Part shown: positions 35,139 to 47,915 of the stretch, one piece after another
Layout of the letters: the number at the start of each line of letters is the position of its first letter
Position numbering within the stretch: position 1 is the first letter of the stretch
Assembly (NCBI GenBank): GCA_033439265.1
Contig: JAVTVX010000013.1
Coordinates: forward strand, 6,164,501-6,228,500
DNA from: Dillenia suffruticosa
Lineage: Eukaryota; Streptophyta; Magnoliopsida; Dilleniales; Dilleniaceae
DNA: 64,000 nucleotides
Direction of reading: 5' to 3'
Made by a program: the position numbers and the translations under genes
Notes under the pieces: model-generated
The model's input: the letters and a program-made list of their open reading frames with translations, nothing else
Told to the model about the DNA's origin: nothing
The model's database searches: none

Positions 35139-38100
35139 TCTCCCACTTGCACATTAGGGCATTTCACTTCCGTCAATCACAAGATCGCAACTCATGCGAT
35201 CTATCACATCACCCTACTGGACCTTCATACTGGATTGGGCGTCGTGCGACCGGCGAGTGCACCTGCAAGCAAAGACTTCTCGATATACCTGTTAGGATGA
35301 TCGAGTAGTCACTATTAGTATAAAAATAACTCGCTATACCCCAGACTCAATGTATTTACATCCATCGAGCCACTTTTCTCATCGAAAGTGATCCCCAATC
35401 AATTTACTCGACTATGTATTCATTATTATGTTTGAATCCCAACATGGATTAACACAATAGGTCGACCTATGAATACATGACAATGATGTAATGACTATTG
35501 GCCTTCCTTTTCCCAAACTCGAATCTATCGGTCTCAATTCAGCTGCTTTCCTAGACCTGCCCCTTAGACCTCAATTTATCTTCCGGGCCATAGGTAAACA
35601 GACTAAAGTAGCAACACTGAGCCAAAACTTTTAGAGACAGCCGAAAGTAATAAGGGCATAAGAGATCCCACCCAATGGATCTCAGGTCTCACACAGTGGG
35701 AACGGGGATCAAAATCAAACTATCGTCTCAAATAATAGCTCCCACTGTCCCATGGTCGTCTCATCACACGTGGTATGAAACACGTGCCACAGTGTTATTC
35801 CCCCATCTCTCAAAGGGCATATGTCAGATTTCTCTAACACTGTACAGGTACGGGACTCAGTCTACACATAAGACTTTACCCAGAGATCTCAGAGAGAGCA
35901 ACTCAGAGACAATATCACAAATCGCAGGTGATATCTGAGATCTCAAACTGGCTACTTACAGGCAACATGGATGTGGGTATTTCCATGTCGGTCATATCGC
36001 ATATGACCTCATCCTGAACACATATCAGGACGACTTATGTTCTAGTAGGGCTACTCTCAAAGCCTCTTACGACTAGAATCCGTCTCATCTCCGCTCACTC
36101 AGAGTCGGAGGTGGTCACTCGTGTGAGAGAGTCGACCACGCCTGCCTGACACATCTTTTAATCACAAGATCACAATATATGACAACAAATGATGCATGAA
36201 ATAAATATGTGACTCAATTCTGCATACATGTCATATATTAAAATAAGTATCTAAAATAGTATATAAGGAGAAATGTTAAAATACACTAAACCCAATGATT
36301 CCTTATCTCACAAAGGAATCTCTCACAACGGGTTTTCTGAAGAGACCAGCTCTCATGCTGAGGTGTACTTAGATTTCACAATACCCTTCTCGGTAATATC
36401 TCTCATAAAGGTCTTCGGTATTAATGTGTTTGGCTTTACTATTATACTTAGGGTCTCATTTGTTGACAGTGTCGGTCTGATTATAACAATAATCATCACT
36501 GACCTCCCACTATCTGTCACAACCTCTAAGTCTTCCAGAAAATTTCTGAAGCCAACCATTCTCATGAACTGCAATTCAGCATACTACTAGCTCAGTCTCT
36601 ATCGTAAATAGAGATATACAGATTTTCTTCTTACTGCTTTAAGAAGATAAAATCTTTTGCGTTTATTCAGATCACTACTCCCAGTCAGTATCTGAATTTT
36701 AATCACAAAACGCAAATCACCTCATCCGTAACACATGGAGAGCTCTGCAGTTCAAATGAGATATTTCGGAATCCTTTTTCACTGCTCTACAGTGATCCCT
36801 TCCAGGATTCCATTAATACCTACTCACCAGATCGACCATAAAATAAACATCTGGTCATGTATGCCTCATCGCATACATCAAATTGTATATCACACGTGTA
36901 TACCTCATCGCATACACTAGAAATGTATTTTGCACTGCAATAAGGGATTCTGCTCATCTCCCTTATTTCTTTATAAATTCTAGGGCATGTGTCAAGATTC
37001 AAGTCTTTTTATCTTTAGCGATTAGAGTATCTTTTAGGTTGTCACCGCTATTCTCGAAATGCTTAAGAATCTACCTGATGTAAAACTCTTGTTAAAGAGT
37101 CAACACCATTCTCAAGCGATCCCTATGGATCCAAAATCTAAGAATGAACTAAAACCTCATAACCATGTTACAATGGTCATTAGATACTCTCTGTTGTTCC
37201 CAGCCAACAGAATGTCATCTACATATGCGAACATGCTCATAAAGGAGTCATCGGGACGTATCAAATATATGCAATGATCCTACTCGATCATTACAAAACC
37301 ATAAGATATCACTTTCTCGTGAAATCTCAAGCGCCGCTGTCTAGATGATGGCTTAAGGTCATATGTTGATTTCGAAAATCAATAAACCTTATACACCCGA
37401 TCTACTAGAACGAACCCAAAGGGTTGCTCTATGTAGATCGCCTCATCTATACTTCCAATACAAAAGCGGTATTTACATCCTTATGATGTGACTCCTGATC
37501 CATGTTCGTGACAATCGCTGAAAGATAAACGGATCGAGATAAATTGGACTATGACTCCTCGATAGTCCACCCCTCAGTCTAAGTGTAACCCTTGGTTACT
37601 AGACGGATCCTTTACTTCTTCATCAATCCGTTAACCTTTATCTTGACTTTGAGAACCTACTTGTTCCCAATAGTTCTTCCGCCTTTAGGCAAATCAACTA
37701 GGTCCCAAACCCCGTTGATTCTCATCAACTCTTTCTTTTCATTTATGGCCTTCAATAAACGGTATTTTGCATCCTCTCGAGAGCCTCTCGGACCGTTTTA
37801 GATTTCTCATCATCCTCTAGAGTCGCAACGAGGGTCTCACCCTCAATCGAGAAAACAACGTTTAAATACGCATGCTCGATGCTCTTAGGAGGATAGAAAA
37901 ATCTTTACCTCTTGATGGATCGCTCCCACTGAGATCAAGATCCGTAGTGGATTCTTGTATCCCGCCGCTGGGCTCCCCGAGCCTCTAGGCTCATCCATCG
38001 CATAAAGGGTAGGGTCCACATTGAGGGAAATCTTTCTCAAGAAATATAGTATTACGAGACTCAATCTCGATTATAGTGCCGTTCGTATTCGCCTAGGAAC

Positions 38101-40119
38101 ACGTATTTTCTCGCGGGTCTAACTCACCGTGTGAATGCGAGAAATCGTGGCACAACCCCATAACATCAAGTGGCTAAGGTCAGGCTGCCTCCCTGTCCAA
38201 AGCTCAAATGGGGAACTGACTAATAATCAGTAGACTCGTAATACTCTTATCGAAACAGAGTCCCATGTGTAGTTTAGACGAATACTTGCGTCCTCGCTCG
38301 GTTCTTGAAAGTCTGTACTCTCAAATCTAACTGATTCTCAATCTTGCTTATAAACCTCCTCAAGCAGTCTAATGCCTCAGACTTGTGCGAGATCAGATAG
38401 ATGAACCGAAACGCACGTAAGCATCTATAATTATCTGCACAACTCCATTTCCGGCTCTCATGCTCATGAGACCATAATAAAAAGAAGGAAAACACAATAG
38501 TTAACTGCAATGGAGTCCCAGCTCTCATTGCATCGCCAAATGGTTTTCTCGTCATTTTGCCGACTAGGCAAAACTCACATACGGGTAACTCGAATTTGGT
38601 CAGCGGGTCCAATAAACCTCTCACTACTAACCGATTCATCATCTCTTACCCCATGTGTCTAAGTCTACTATGTCATTCATTTACATCATCATCTACGCAA
38701 TCAGATGTAAAGACAATAGTAGAACGAAAAGAAACCATTACAAGGAGTAGCACCCAGTGCATACATTCCATCATGGATTAAAACCAGAATTATTTAGAAA
38801 ATTATCGTATTAAAAACAAGGGAATGATTTCACGCATATCGTAGTCAATTTTAGATAAGGTACAAAATTGTAGATCCGTCGAATGCCTACAATATTGAGG
38901 ACGTCATAGCAAGTGTCGTTCCCTCAGACAACGACGAATGCTCTGTTCTTAACGTAAATCCTCCACGCTTAAGGATTCATTGGACGGATTACGCACTCCT
39001 ATCTCGAGTTACGTAAAGAAGAAGGATATTTATTTTTACTCGTCACACTCACGAGCGAAATGACCAAATTTACCTCAAACGTAACAATTTCTTTGGTCCA
39101 ATCAAATTTCTTCTTCTTGCGTTCTTGTACCTCGTTGTCGGTTTTCTCGGATGATTTTTATTACCTAGATCTCGAGTCTCGCTCGAATGCTTATGCTATT
39201 GGCTTAGCGCCGGGGAAGTCCTTACTCAACTCCTCTGAATAAGCATGACTCGAGTGTGGCCTACTCGCCTCTAGGTGCTCCTCATCGAGCTCTCAATATG
39301 TATTCACGTCAACGAAAGTACGAATACTTTCGTCAAATGTGAGATAGGATTTCACGGTTTCCCATGAATCAGGTAAAAACTGAATCACATCCAGTACCTA
39401 AATTTCATCCGAAATTTACTCGTCCGTATATATTAACTCGGTGATCATACTCGACATTTGCTTCATTGTATGATTAACCCTTTTCTTCTGCATCCTCACA
39501 TAGGAGCCGAAGAAAGCAACACTATGCTCTTATGGGACGGAGCCGTAGAGAGCAACACTATGCTCTTATGGGACGAGTCGAACTGACATGTCCATAGAAT
39601 ATGACTCGAAAAACGAGATTAAATCATTATGCATGCCACTGATAAGGATTGCCCTAACTTGACAATTCTTTTCTACCATGTACGATAGATCTCTTTATCT
39701 CGTATATCCTAAGGCGCGGTGCCCACCCTGGGACCCATCATCTCTTGCCTCAGATTCCCGTTAGATTTTGTTTTGCCTCTCGAGAATAAACTGAATCTAC
39801 TGATAAAATCACACAGATCATATCATTCAGTTTACTCTCCTTGCAAAAATTTAATACGACAGTTCTTAACGCATTAAGAAAGACATTTGTGACTTGGAGA
39901 TGCTTATTTTCACATTTTTGTACGCCCTACGAATCATCAAAACCAAAATGACTTGAGTACGACCCCAAAGCGAGCGTATGAGTCAACGGACACCATACAC
40001 CACAACTTGGAAACGCATCTTACCATTTGGATTGCGATTCGGCACACAAAAACCCACAAAAAGTTACATTTATGGATATAGGACCCCCAAAAAATTGAAA
40101 AAATTCAATTTTTAGCGAC

Positions 40120-40620
40120 TTCACGCGCCGCCCGGGGCCCACACACGCCGCCGCTCGCCGACGGTGCGATCCACGCGCCGCCACGCGCCGGCGGCGGCCT
40201 GCTGCACGCGCCAGACGCGCGGCGCACCTCACACGCGCGGCGCGCCTCACACGCGCTGCCACGCGCCTGGCGCGGCTCGGCTCACGCGCACCCAGTCGCG
40301 GCGCGCGGCGCGTGGCTCACGCGCCTTCACGCGTCGAGCCGTGTTGAGCCGCGTCTGACCGAGTCAGTCAACGGGTCAAGGTTGACCCGACTGACCCGGT
40401 CAACGGGTCAGGGTTGACCTGACTGACCGGTCAACGGGTTCTAGTTCGACCCGGTCGGGTCGGTTTGCGGGTCAGTCCGGGTCACGGTCCGACCCGATCC
40501 GCCGCCTCCCCGCTCCACGCGCCTGTGTGGCGCGTGAACTCCACGCGCCTGTGTGGCGCGTGAACTCCACGCGCCTAGCAGACGCTCCTCCTTGCGCGTG
40601 AGTGTCACGCTCCCGCGGGT
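40120..40620 (-). repeat. GC-rich, CpG-rich leader of the copia element with short repeats
   Basis: It is dense in CGCGCC motifs and contains a 26-bp tandem repeat (CTCCACGCGCCTGTGTGGCG, about 40513-40574) whose unit is partly self-complementary. GTCAACGGGTCAGGGTTGAC-type repeats lie at 40365-40440. It lies between the primer-binding site and gag, so it would be untranslated leader. Confidence 0.8.
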
Positions 40621-41179
40621 CTGGGCCGGGTCTTCTTCGCCCGACGGGTCCTGCAACGGGTTTTTCGACCCGTTTTCTGGAAAACTCGATTCCGGCTGTT
40701 CTTTCTTGCATTTTTCGACTGGAAAAAATTTGTGGGCATCCTCCAAACATTCTACACTCGATTTTTGGAGGATTCAAACCCAAAAAATGGTGGGATTCAA
40801 CCACCCCAGTCGCGGCCCTCCGCGGCCATTTGGAAATCCCAGTTTCCGGCACCCAAGTCACACAATAAAATATATAAAACCATAGATCTAGATGCAATGA
40901 ACTCATTTATATTATTTTCATGCATCGATCCGCCCTCTAAAGCCATAGATCTAGGTTTTTTATGTCCGTACGGTCGCAAACTTCGACCGGACATTTCATG
41001 GCCCAAACATGCTCGGAAAATTAAATAAAAAATATATTTGTAATCCCTGGGCCATGGGTATTCTTGCAGTGTTCTCGGATTCACGAAACTCATCCGTGAT
41101 CCGGACCCCAAAATTTTAAAAACCCCAAAAATAATTCCGAAAATTATTAAATTAAATCCAACCACTGCTCTGATACCAA

Positions 41180-41663
41180 TGTTGGATTTAATCACGCATG
41201 CGGAAGCGAGAATTAAATAGATCAGAATTTTTGGGATAAATACCTCGATAGGGCAGTCTCCAAAATCTACCGTGTCGCGATGTCCCTCGAACGGATCGCA
41301 CGGTCGGATGGTGATCACGAGATTAGTCGAATCACCACCACAGCATCACAACGCCGCAATCCTCATGTCCGGTGAATCGTCTGACGATGGGAGATTTTCC
41401 TACGCGAAAATCTCCATCCCTCTCTCTATTCTCTCTCTAGAGAATATGTGAAACCCTAGCCTCCATGGTTTCCTCCCATGGCTGCTCTCCACACACAAGG
41501 TAGGAATCACTTTCTCAAATTGAATCAAGAGAATAAATTGCCATTAGGGTTAAGTTTTGGGAGTTACCCAAAACGCATGGTTAATGTTGGTAAGTAATAA
41601 TGGGAGTTACCCCATTATCTCATTCTTACCAAAATGCCCCACAATGGGCATAAATAACCTATA
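41180..41663 (-). repeat. LTR (5' LTR in element orientation) of the copia element
   Basis: It matches 34655-35138 along its whole length with about seven substitutions and no gap that I can see. The initiator Met tRNA primer-binding site lies directly beside it at 41165-41179. Confidence 0.95.
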
Positions 41664-43230
41664 ATTAGAAAACACGGTTTCAGCGTCGGAAAAATATCCA
41701 TCAGTAATAGCGACGTATTTGTAACAGTTTAACGTCGGAATCAATACCGAGAGATTAGCAATGGAAATATTTTTGTCGCTAAACCCTTAAAAAATAAAAA
41801 AAAAATTTAAAATTATCAACTACGGATTGCCGACGGAATTTTTTATGATAGAAATATTCCGTCGCTAACTTTCATTGGTGAATTGGTGAAGGAAATATAT
41901 ATATATATATATATATGTACAGCCTTTAACAACGGATTAACGACGGAAAATTAGGAACGGATTACCGACGGAAAATTAACGACAGATTACTGACAGGTTA
42001 GCGTCGGATTTTTTTATTTTTTATTTTTGATTTTTGATTTTTGATTTTTTGATTTTCAATTTTTCAATTTTTAAATTTTATTTAATAATTCTTATTATTT
42101 TTATTTTATTTTGCAAAGAATAATATTATTTTATTTTTTCAAAATTTTTATTATTTTATTTTAAGTAATAATAAAATTATTTTTTTATTTTACAATTAAT
42201 TATAATTTTATATTATTTTAATATTATTAAGAAATAAGAAATAAAGATAATAAGTAAAAAATATATATATAATTAGATAACTTGTTGGTCTAGTGACTAA
42301 AGTGTTCTCATATCGTCCTTTGCGTGTGCTGTGCATTTTATTTTCTTTTTTCATAACTCAAATCAGCGACGGACTCTAGTCCGTTGCTGTTTTTTTTTTT
42401 CAGTTTTTTTTTTTTTGTTTTTTCTCTCAGTTTTTTGTTTTCGGTTTCAGCAATGTAGTTTTTTCCGTCACTAATCTGACACTGATATTTGCGATGGAAA
42501 AAAAATCTATCGCTGAATTTAGCGGGTTCACTTTTTACGACGGATTTAGTAACAGAAAAAATCCGTCACTGATACCTTTCAACAACGAAAAATGAACTTT
42601 TCAACGGATTTTTTCGTCGTTGAAAGTACGTTTTTAATAGTGTTTGTCTTCATCATCTTCAAATGCCTCTATTCATTAGATAGTTTTAGGATTAGGATCC
42701 ATTGTTGGAGAGAATGATGTTTAAGATAGTTTTAGGGTTTGGGTGAAGTATAATAGAGAGAGAGAGAGAGAGAGGAAATGTTGGGGAGAGAGAGTGAGAT
42801 TTTTTTTTTTTTTCCTTTTGGATATGTTAGAGGTTGAAAATAACAGGGAAGAAGGAGTGTAAGAGCTTTTTTTTTTTTTTTTAGTTTGCAGGAGGTTGAA
42901 GATGAATTGGGGAACAGGGAGAGAGAAGAAGAGAGAGTGAGAGAGAGAGAGAGAGTTTTTTTTTTGTGTATCCAAGGTTGAAGATGAACGGAAGAAGAGA
43001 GAAAGAGAGGTTGAAGATGAATGCGGATAATTTTGATAAAAAAAATTAATTTTAAACATAAACTCTTCATTTTTTGCACATCTCTCGATCTCCGTAAAAT
43101 CTGACCATTTACATTACTTTCCACTTTTTTGTATTACAGGGGATAAATAGATATTTTTGAATTATATGAGTAGTATAGGACTTTTAGTAAAATCACGGGG
43201 GAACAAAGTGTATTTAATCCCTAAAAATTA

Positions 43231-44583
43231 TTATTTAAAATGATAAATGATCATTTGAAACAACGATTTTTATTTTCTACTTCTCTTTTTTTTTTTAATT
43301 TATAAATATAATTTTCTCTGAAGTCTTTAGACAAAACTCATCAATGTAACACCTTTCAAATTGTCATCCACAACAATAGTTTCTGTGAATGACGAGCTTT
43401 AGTCGCATCTGACCCAAAAAAAAAAAAAAGAAAAGAAATAAAGACGTCTTACAAACATACATAACACTAACATGACCAATTAAGCATCCAAAACAAAACG
43501 TAATTTAAAAAACACCCTATGATTCAAATATTTTTCCTTTCTTCACACAACAATTCGGATTCTTCCTAAATTCTATTCATGAATTCAATTCGAACCTCTC
43601 TACATGTTTAGCACTCAAACTTTATCCAGAGAGAAATACCGTTGCTGCTATTAGCTAACCAGATAAAATTGCTTCTAAATGATTTTAGGTGCCAGTTAAT
43701 TGCTTTATTATAACCCTTAAGATTGCAATGCAAGAGAAATGCAACTTTTAAGTACAAAGATTTCATGTAGCAGCCATAATAATACATATGATCAAGATCA
43801 ACCAGAGTAGGGAGGATGCTCATTTCCGTGTGCTATTCCATTTAGCATTATTCATGGGGTGTTTTGTGGTGTAGATGATCAACTGTCTCCATGCAGCGCT
43901 CTTCAATCCAATAAACATAGCCATATTAATATTTGATGGATGAATATTTACTCCAATATCCATAAACAACACAACACCTGGGAATGACAAATGTAATTGA
44001 AAAAACAATGATATCAAATCTAGTATAAAAGATTTAATTACCCACCGAAAATTCATTATCAGTCTGAATTCTATGCTTCCTTCAGCAATACCTTTGAAAA
44101 CAACTTTTTTGGTCTAAACTGATATTGCCATCAAAGAAAGGGGGGGGGATACCAAGGTGCTCACAGAACTAAAGAATAGATCAATGAATGTATGCCTAAT
44201 TATTGATGTTCTTAGGGGTATTGCTTTATGGGAGCCCTCAAGACTGGTATAAAAATATTGCAAGAGAACAGGCAAATACAAAATATTAAGCAGCCCTTAA
44301 ATATAAAAATATCAAGGGAAAGAAATGCATTTTGCATTAACTAATTTTAATGATTTCAATAAAGAGACACATGGTCCATCATAATAACAATCTCATTACA
44401 TACTACGTTTATTCATCTTTCAGTAAGGCAAGGCTCACTCATGTGAATGCCAAAAGAGAAAAGCAGCCACGGACAGGATCATCACGCAGAAGTCTAAGGA
44501 CTCAAATGAAGGTAGTAATGCAATCACCTTATGTACCTGCTTCCGCAGAGAATCAAACTTCTTGAAACAATAAAGGGCCTGTC
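43231..44583. other. Intergenic region and 3' side of the MTR-1-P isomerase gene
   Basis: AT-rich with short poly-T, poly-A and a G8 run (about 44141). Two minus-strand open frames (43608-43823, 43820-44056) lack similarity that I recognise. Part of it is the 3' UTR of the next gene. Confidence 0.45.
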
Positions 44584-47221
44584 CTAGACAATCAAAGGAG
44601 CAGCTGCCTTTTGCACGAAGCTCCTTATGTCAAAAGCATCACCTGACTTCGTAATAACACCCTGAATAATTAGATCAAGCTGTCAGTCTAAAACTCAAGC
44701 AAAACATTATCAGAACTATGTGAGAGAGAGAGAGAGAGAGACCTCCTCTGTAATTATCCCAGCTATCAACTTGGCAGGGGTAACATCAAAAGCAGGGTTC
44801 CAAACTGGGATCCCTGAAGCAGCAACTTGCTCACCAAGTCCACCTCGGGTATTCAGTAATTCCTTTGGAGATCTTTCCTCAATGACAATTTCTTGTCCAG
44901 AAGAAAGTGACAAATCAATGGATGTTAAAGGAGCAGCTACATAAAAAGGAATACCATGATGACTTGCAGCCAAGGCAAGGCTATAAGTACCAATCTTGTT
45001 AGCAGTATCGCCTGCCACAACATCAAAATCAATATCTCAACCAAACATAAATTAGCACGATAAGGGCTACTATCTGCAGCAAAGTACCATTGGCAGCCAC
45101 ACGATCGGCCCCAACAATCACTGCATTAACACGTCCAGCATTCATCAGTGCAGCTGCAGCAGAATCTGCTATAAGAGTCGCAGGAATTTTATCATGCACC
45201 AACTCGAATGCTGTAAGTCGAGAACCCTGCAAAAGTAATACAAGTAAATCAAGAAGCTTGAGGAAGAATCAGTAAGTAATGGTAATGAGAAACAGAAACA
45301 AGTTGATGTTAGATATTCACTTGATTGAATGGACGTGTTTCCGTGCAATAGGCCTTTTCTAGGACTCCCTCAGCATAAAGTGAACGAATGACCCCTAGGG
45401 CAGTACCATATCCAGCCGTTGCAAGGCTACAAGAACAGCACACACAACATTTAGCATTATCAAGCAAAGTATACATCTAAGCATCCTAATCTCCCTAGTC
45501 CTAGCCACCTTCTGAGAAAGTTTCACCTGCCAGTGTTGCAATGGGTCAAGACAGACAGCTGAGGAGAAGCTTTAAGATGATCACGAAGAAAACTTGCTCC
45601 AAAAGATCCAATGGCTTTGTTTGAAGCAACATCATCTTGAAGCATAATTTCAGCAGCATCTATGTAAGCCTGGTAAAAACATTGCTTGACTTAGGAACGT
45701 GAAGGTAGTTTAAGAATAACCCCCCTAAAATCTCTGAGTTTTCTAGTGCAGGATATATATTTCTTTCAGTACTTGAAAGACAGTTTTGGCATCTGCTGCT
45801 GTAGCAACAACATTTGAAATGAGCTCCTTAAGTTTTACTGCAGCATCTGAAAGGTTCACAGCAGTTGGTCGACTGCAGATGAACAAAAAGAAAAAGTGTA
45901 AGACAATTGCTTTAACCTTTGTATTTGACATACACAAGAGCCTATTTTGGTTAATTTTGTTTCATGACAGGGAGGGGGTGTGTACCTGGAGACAAGATAA
46001 TCTAATTTATTGGCAAGGAGAGATGCTGCATCATTCGCTGTCCCACTAAACTGTTCCAAGTTATGCACTTCAACAGCCAATGAAAGCGCTGCTGCTATGG
46101 CAATAGCAGGAGCACCACGAACCACCATATCTCTTATCGCAGACCTGAGACAATAAGTTTAAAAATGACTCGAGCAACATGCAGTACACAATTTTAACAA
46201 AGCAAAAGAGAGACAAAAACGGTATTTGATGCAATGTGACCAACAGTAGCAAGTGCAGGAGCCGTTCAAATTATAAAGTATGCAAGTTATTGTTCCCAGA
46301 GGACTAATTTAGTTTATTGTATTTATTAAATTGAACTATCCCATGTTATTTAAGAAATCGAAATTTTTAAGTGAATTTGAATCTAAAACTCTACTACTAA
46401 AATCTATCAAAATCTAATTAGAAGCAAAGATTAAACTCCACAAGAAAATTTAAGAAACCTAAACTAACTAAAAACTACAAATATAATTATCTAAAAGTGT
46501 TTGTAAAACAAATTTAAAATTTAAAATAAAGAAAGTAAATAAAAATAAATAATTGGAATGAAAATATCAATATAAGTCTAAAACCTAATAGAATAACAAG
46601 TTTAAAAAAACAAACTACAATCAGCACAATTAAACCTAGAAGGTGAAATTAAATGACAATAAGTCCTAAAATCAAACCATAAGTAACCAACTAAATAAAA
46701 GAGAGAAAATTTAAAATATAAAATGAAGCAGGTGATGATGGCTGAAAACAATAGAAAATTGATTGCCGGATGGTGATGATGGAAGAGTACAAAATTGAAT
46801 CGATTGGAGTAATGGAGGTGGGTGAATTTGGTGGTCAAGTGGCAGCAATTGACGAATAAGCATGGCGATGAAATCAACGGTGGGATTGGCGGTGACTGAA
46901 GATAAGAGGTTGAATGAAAACAGAGGATCGGGAACACGACTGTGAAACTGCAGAGCAACAAAACGGTGATTGTGGGAAATTGAATGGCAACAGAAAACAA
47001 AAGAAATTAAAAAAAAAGGTTACCATCCATCAGCCGAATCTCGAATATCCAAGTAGGTAGTTTCCAGAGGAAGCTTTCTCTGTACAACCAATGAAATGAA
47101 ACTCAACATAAGAATTCTCCATCAATCAAATTCAGAGAGAGAGAGAGAGAGAGACCTGATCAAGAAGTTGGAGGGAACCACGTTTGTAGCGAATTGATTG
47201 AAGTGTGCCATCCTCTGCCAT
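44584..47221 (-). CDS. MTI1: Methylthioribose-1-phosphate isomerase, nine exons
   Basis: The enzyme converts 5-methylthioribose-1-phosphate to 5-methylthioribulose-1-phosphate in the methionine salvage (Yang) cycle, which recycles methylthio groups from ethylene, polyamine and nicotianamine synthesis. Exons: 47221-47156, 47079-47024, 46144-45986, 45872-45773, 45669-45527, 45426-45321, 45226-45088, 45011-44743 and 44661-44584, total 1116 nt, 371 aa, close to the Arabidopsis length. It starts [20 protein letters not shown]. Family blocks: [20 protein letters not shown], the catalytic-cysteine block [18 protein letters not shown], the catalytic-aspartate block [20 protein letters not shown] and [11 protein letters not shown]. 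It belongs to the eIF-2B alpha/MtnA fold. Introns 1 and 8 both begin with GT followed directly by a CT repeat. No lesion is seen. Confidence 0.96.
44722..44741 (-). repeat. GA/CT microsatellite at the intron 8 donor
   Basis: On the coding strand exon 8 ends GAG and the intron starts GTCTCTCTCT, so the microsatellite replaces the usual GTAAGT consensus. Confidence 0.85.
47134..47154 (-). repeat. GA/CT microsatellite at the intron 1 donor
   Basis: On the coding strand exon 1 ends CAG and the intron starts GTCTCTCTCT, the same arrangement as at intron 8 of this gene. Confidence 0.85.
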
Positions 47222-47915
47222 TGAAAACTACACTCAGAAATTGTTCACTTAAAAAAAATGCAAAACCCTAATTTCAGTTTTTATCCGCGGCAAGAATTCT
47301 CCATCAACCGAGGCATTCGAAGAAGGATTCCTCGCTATAATGGCCGACGCAATTTTTGTCCTATTCTCTCTTTGTCGGCTTAAACGTCACGTTTTCCGAA
47401 GGACGACATGGATACCCAACTTTAATTATATTTATATCGAAAAATATTCCTTATTCGTGACAAGGTCTTTTGCCCCGATGACTTTTGCGGTCCATGTTCT
47501 AAATTTGGCTTTGGGATACCGACCTTGTGGTTCCCTCCACCTATCACCTATCTCACTTTATTCTCTTTATTTATTTTATAATATTTTTAATAATAAAGTG
47601 TATAAAAATACAGTTCTTATTTTTTTCTTATTTTTTTCAATTTTGTATCAAAAAATTTATTATATGTAATTTTTTGATCATATTAAAATTTTTATCCATT
47701 CTTTTACTAGACGAAACAGAAATTATAATAAAAGAAAGTCATTAACACTTAATTTTAAAACATAAAAAATTTTAAATAAAAATAATTTTAGGCATTGTTT
47801 GATAAATGTGGGAATAATTTTTGCCACCATTGTACGATTTTGTTCAAATTATTATGTCCCTTGTGATTTCATGCAACGGATACCCTGTGGCACTCTTCAT
47901 GCTCATCCTTTAATA

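Larger units (their letters stand above)
34655..41663 (-). mobile_element. Ty1-copia LTR retrotransposon, broken, with two near-identical LTRs
   Basis: Two 484-bp LTRs (34655-35138 and 41180-41663) bound it, differing at about seven positions. A 5-bp target repeat ATTAG flanks it (34650-34654, 41664-41668). The element runs on the minus strand. Next to the right LTR is a primer-binding site matching initiator Met tRNA (TTGGTATCAGAGCAG, about 41165-41179), and next to the left LTR a purine-rich tract (reverse complement of TCTCCCACTTG, 35139-35149). Interior remains in element order: a long GC-rich leader (about 40.1-40.7 kb), gag with zinc-knuckle remains near 39.05 kb, a GAG-pre-integrase region near 38.3-38.6 kb, reverse transcriptase with a YVDD site near 37.2 kb and RNase H near 36.4 kb. 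The order integrase before reverse transcriptase places it in copia. The coding part is a fossil with many breaks, yet the LTRs suggest insertion on a scale of about a million years or less (rate-dependent). Confidence 0.93.
34646..42642. mobile_element. Non-autonomous CACTA-type element, split by a copia insertion
   Basis: The right end, reverse-complemented, reads CACTATTAAAAACGTACTTT. The left end is TACTATTAG (34646-34654), resuming after the copia insertion as AAAACACGGTTTCAGCGTCG at 41669. It has the usual subterminal GCGACGGA / TCCGTCGC repeats of plant CACTA elements (many in 41680-42620). A 3-bp TTT direct repeat flanks it (34643-34645 and 42643-42645), as expected for this superfamily. 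Without the insertion it is about 1 kb, with no coding region, so it is a defective derivative. Confidence 0.8.
33197..43221. mobile_element. Long-inverted-repeat Mutator-like (foldback) element hosting two nested insertions
   Basis: The left end AGATTAATTATACTTTTGTC and the right end (reverse complement GGGATTAAATACACTTTGTT) begin inverted arms. They can be followed through TTTAAAAATATAGATTTATC / TTCAAAAATATCTATTTATC and then through the pyrimidine-rich block at 33600-33850, which mirrors 42740-42990 (CCCCAATTCATCATCAACCT against CCCCAATTCATCTTCAACCT). A perfect 9-bp direct repeat TAAAAATTA flanks it at 33188-33196 and 43222-43230. Without the insertions it would be about 2 kb. It has no transposase. 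The CACTA element at 34646-42642 interrupts one of its TTCATCTCCACCTT repeats. Confidence 0.8.

Noticed and set aside
43608-44056. Two adjacent minus-strand frames with a possible splice acceptor (CCCAG before GTGTTGTG)
   Set aside because: The translated text matches no family I know and could be chance or the 3' flank of the isomerase gene.
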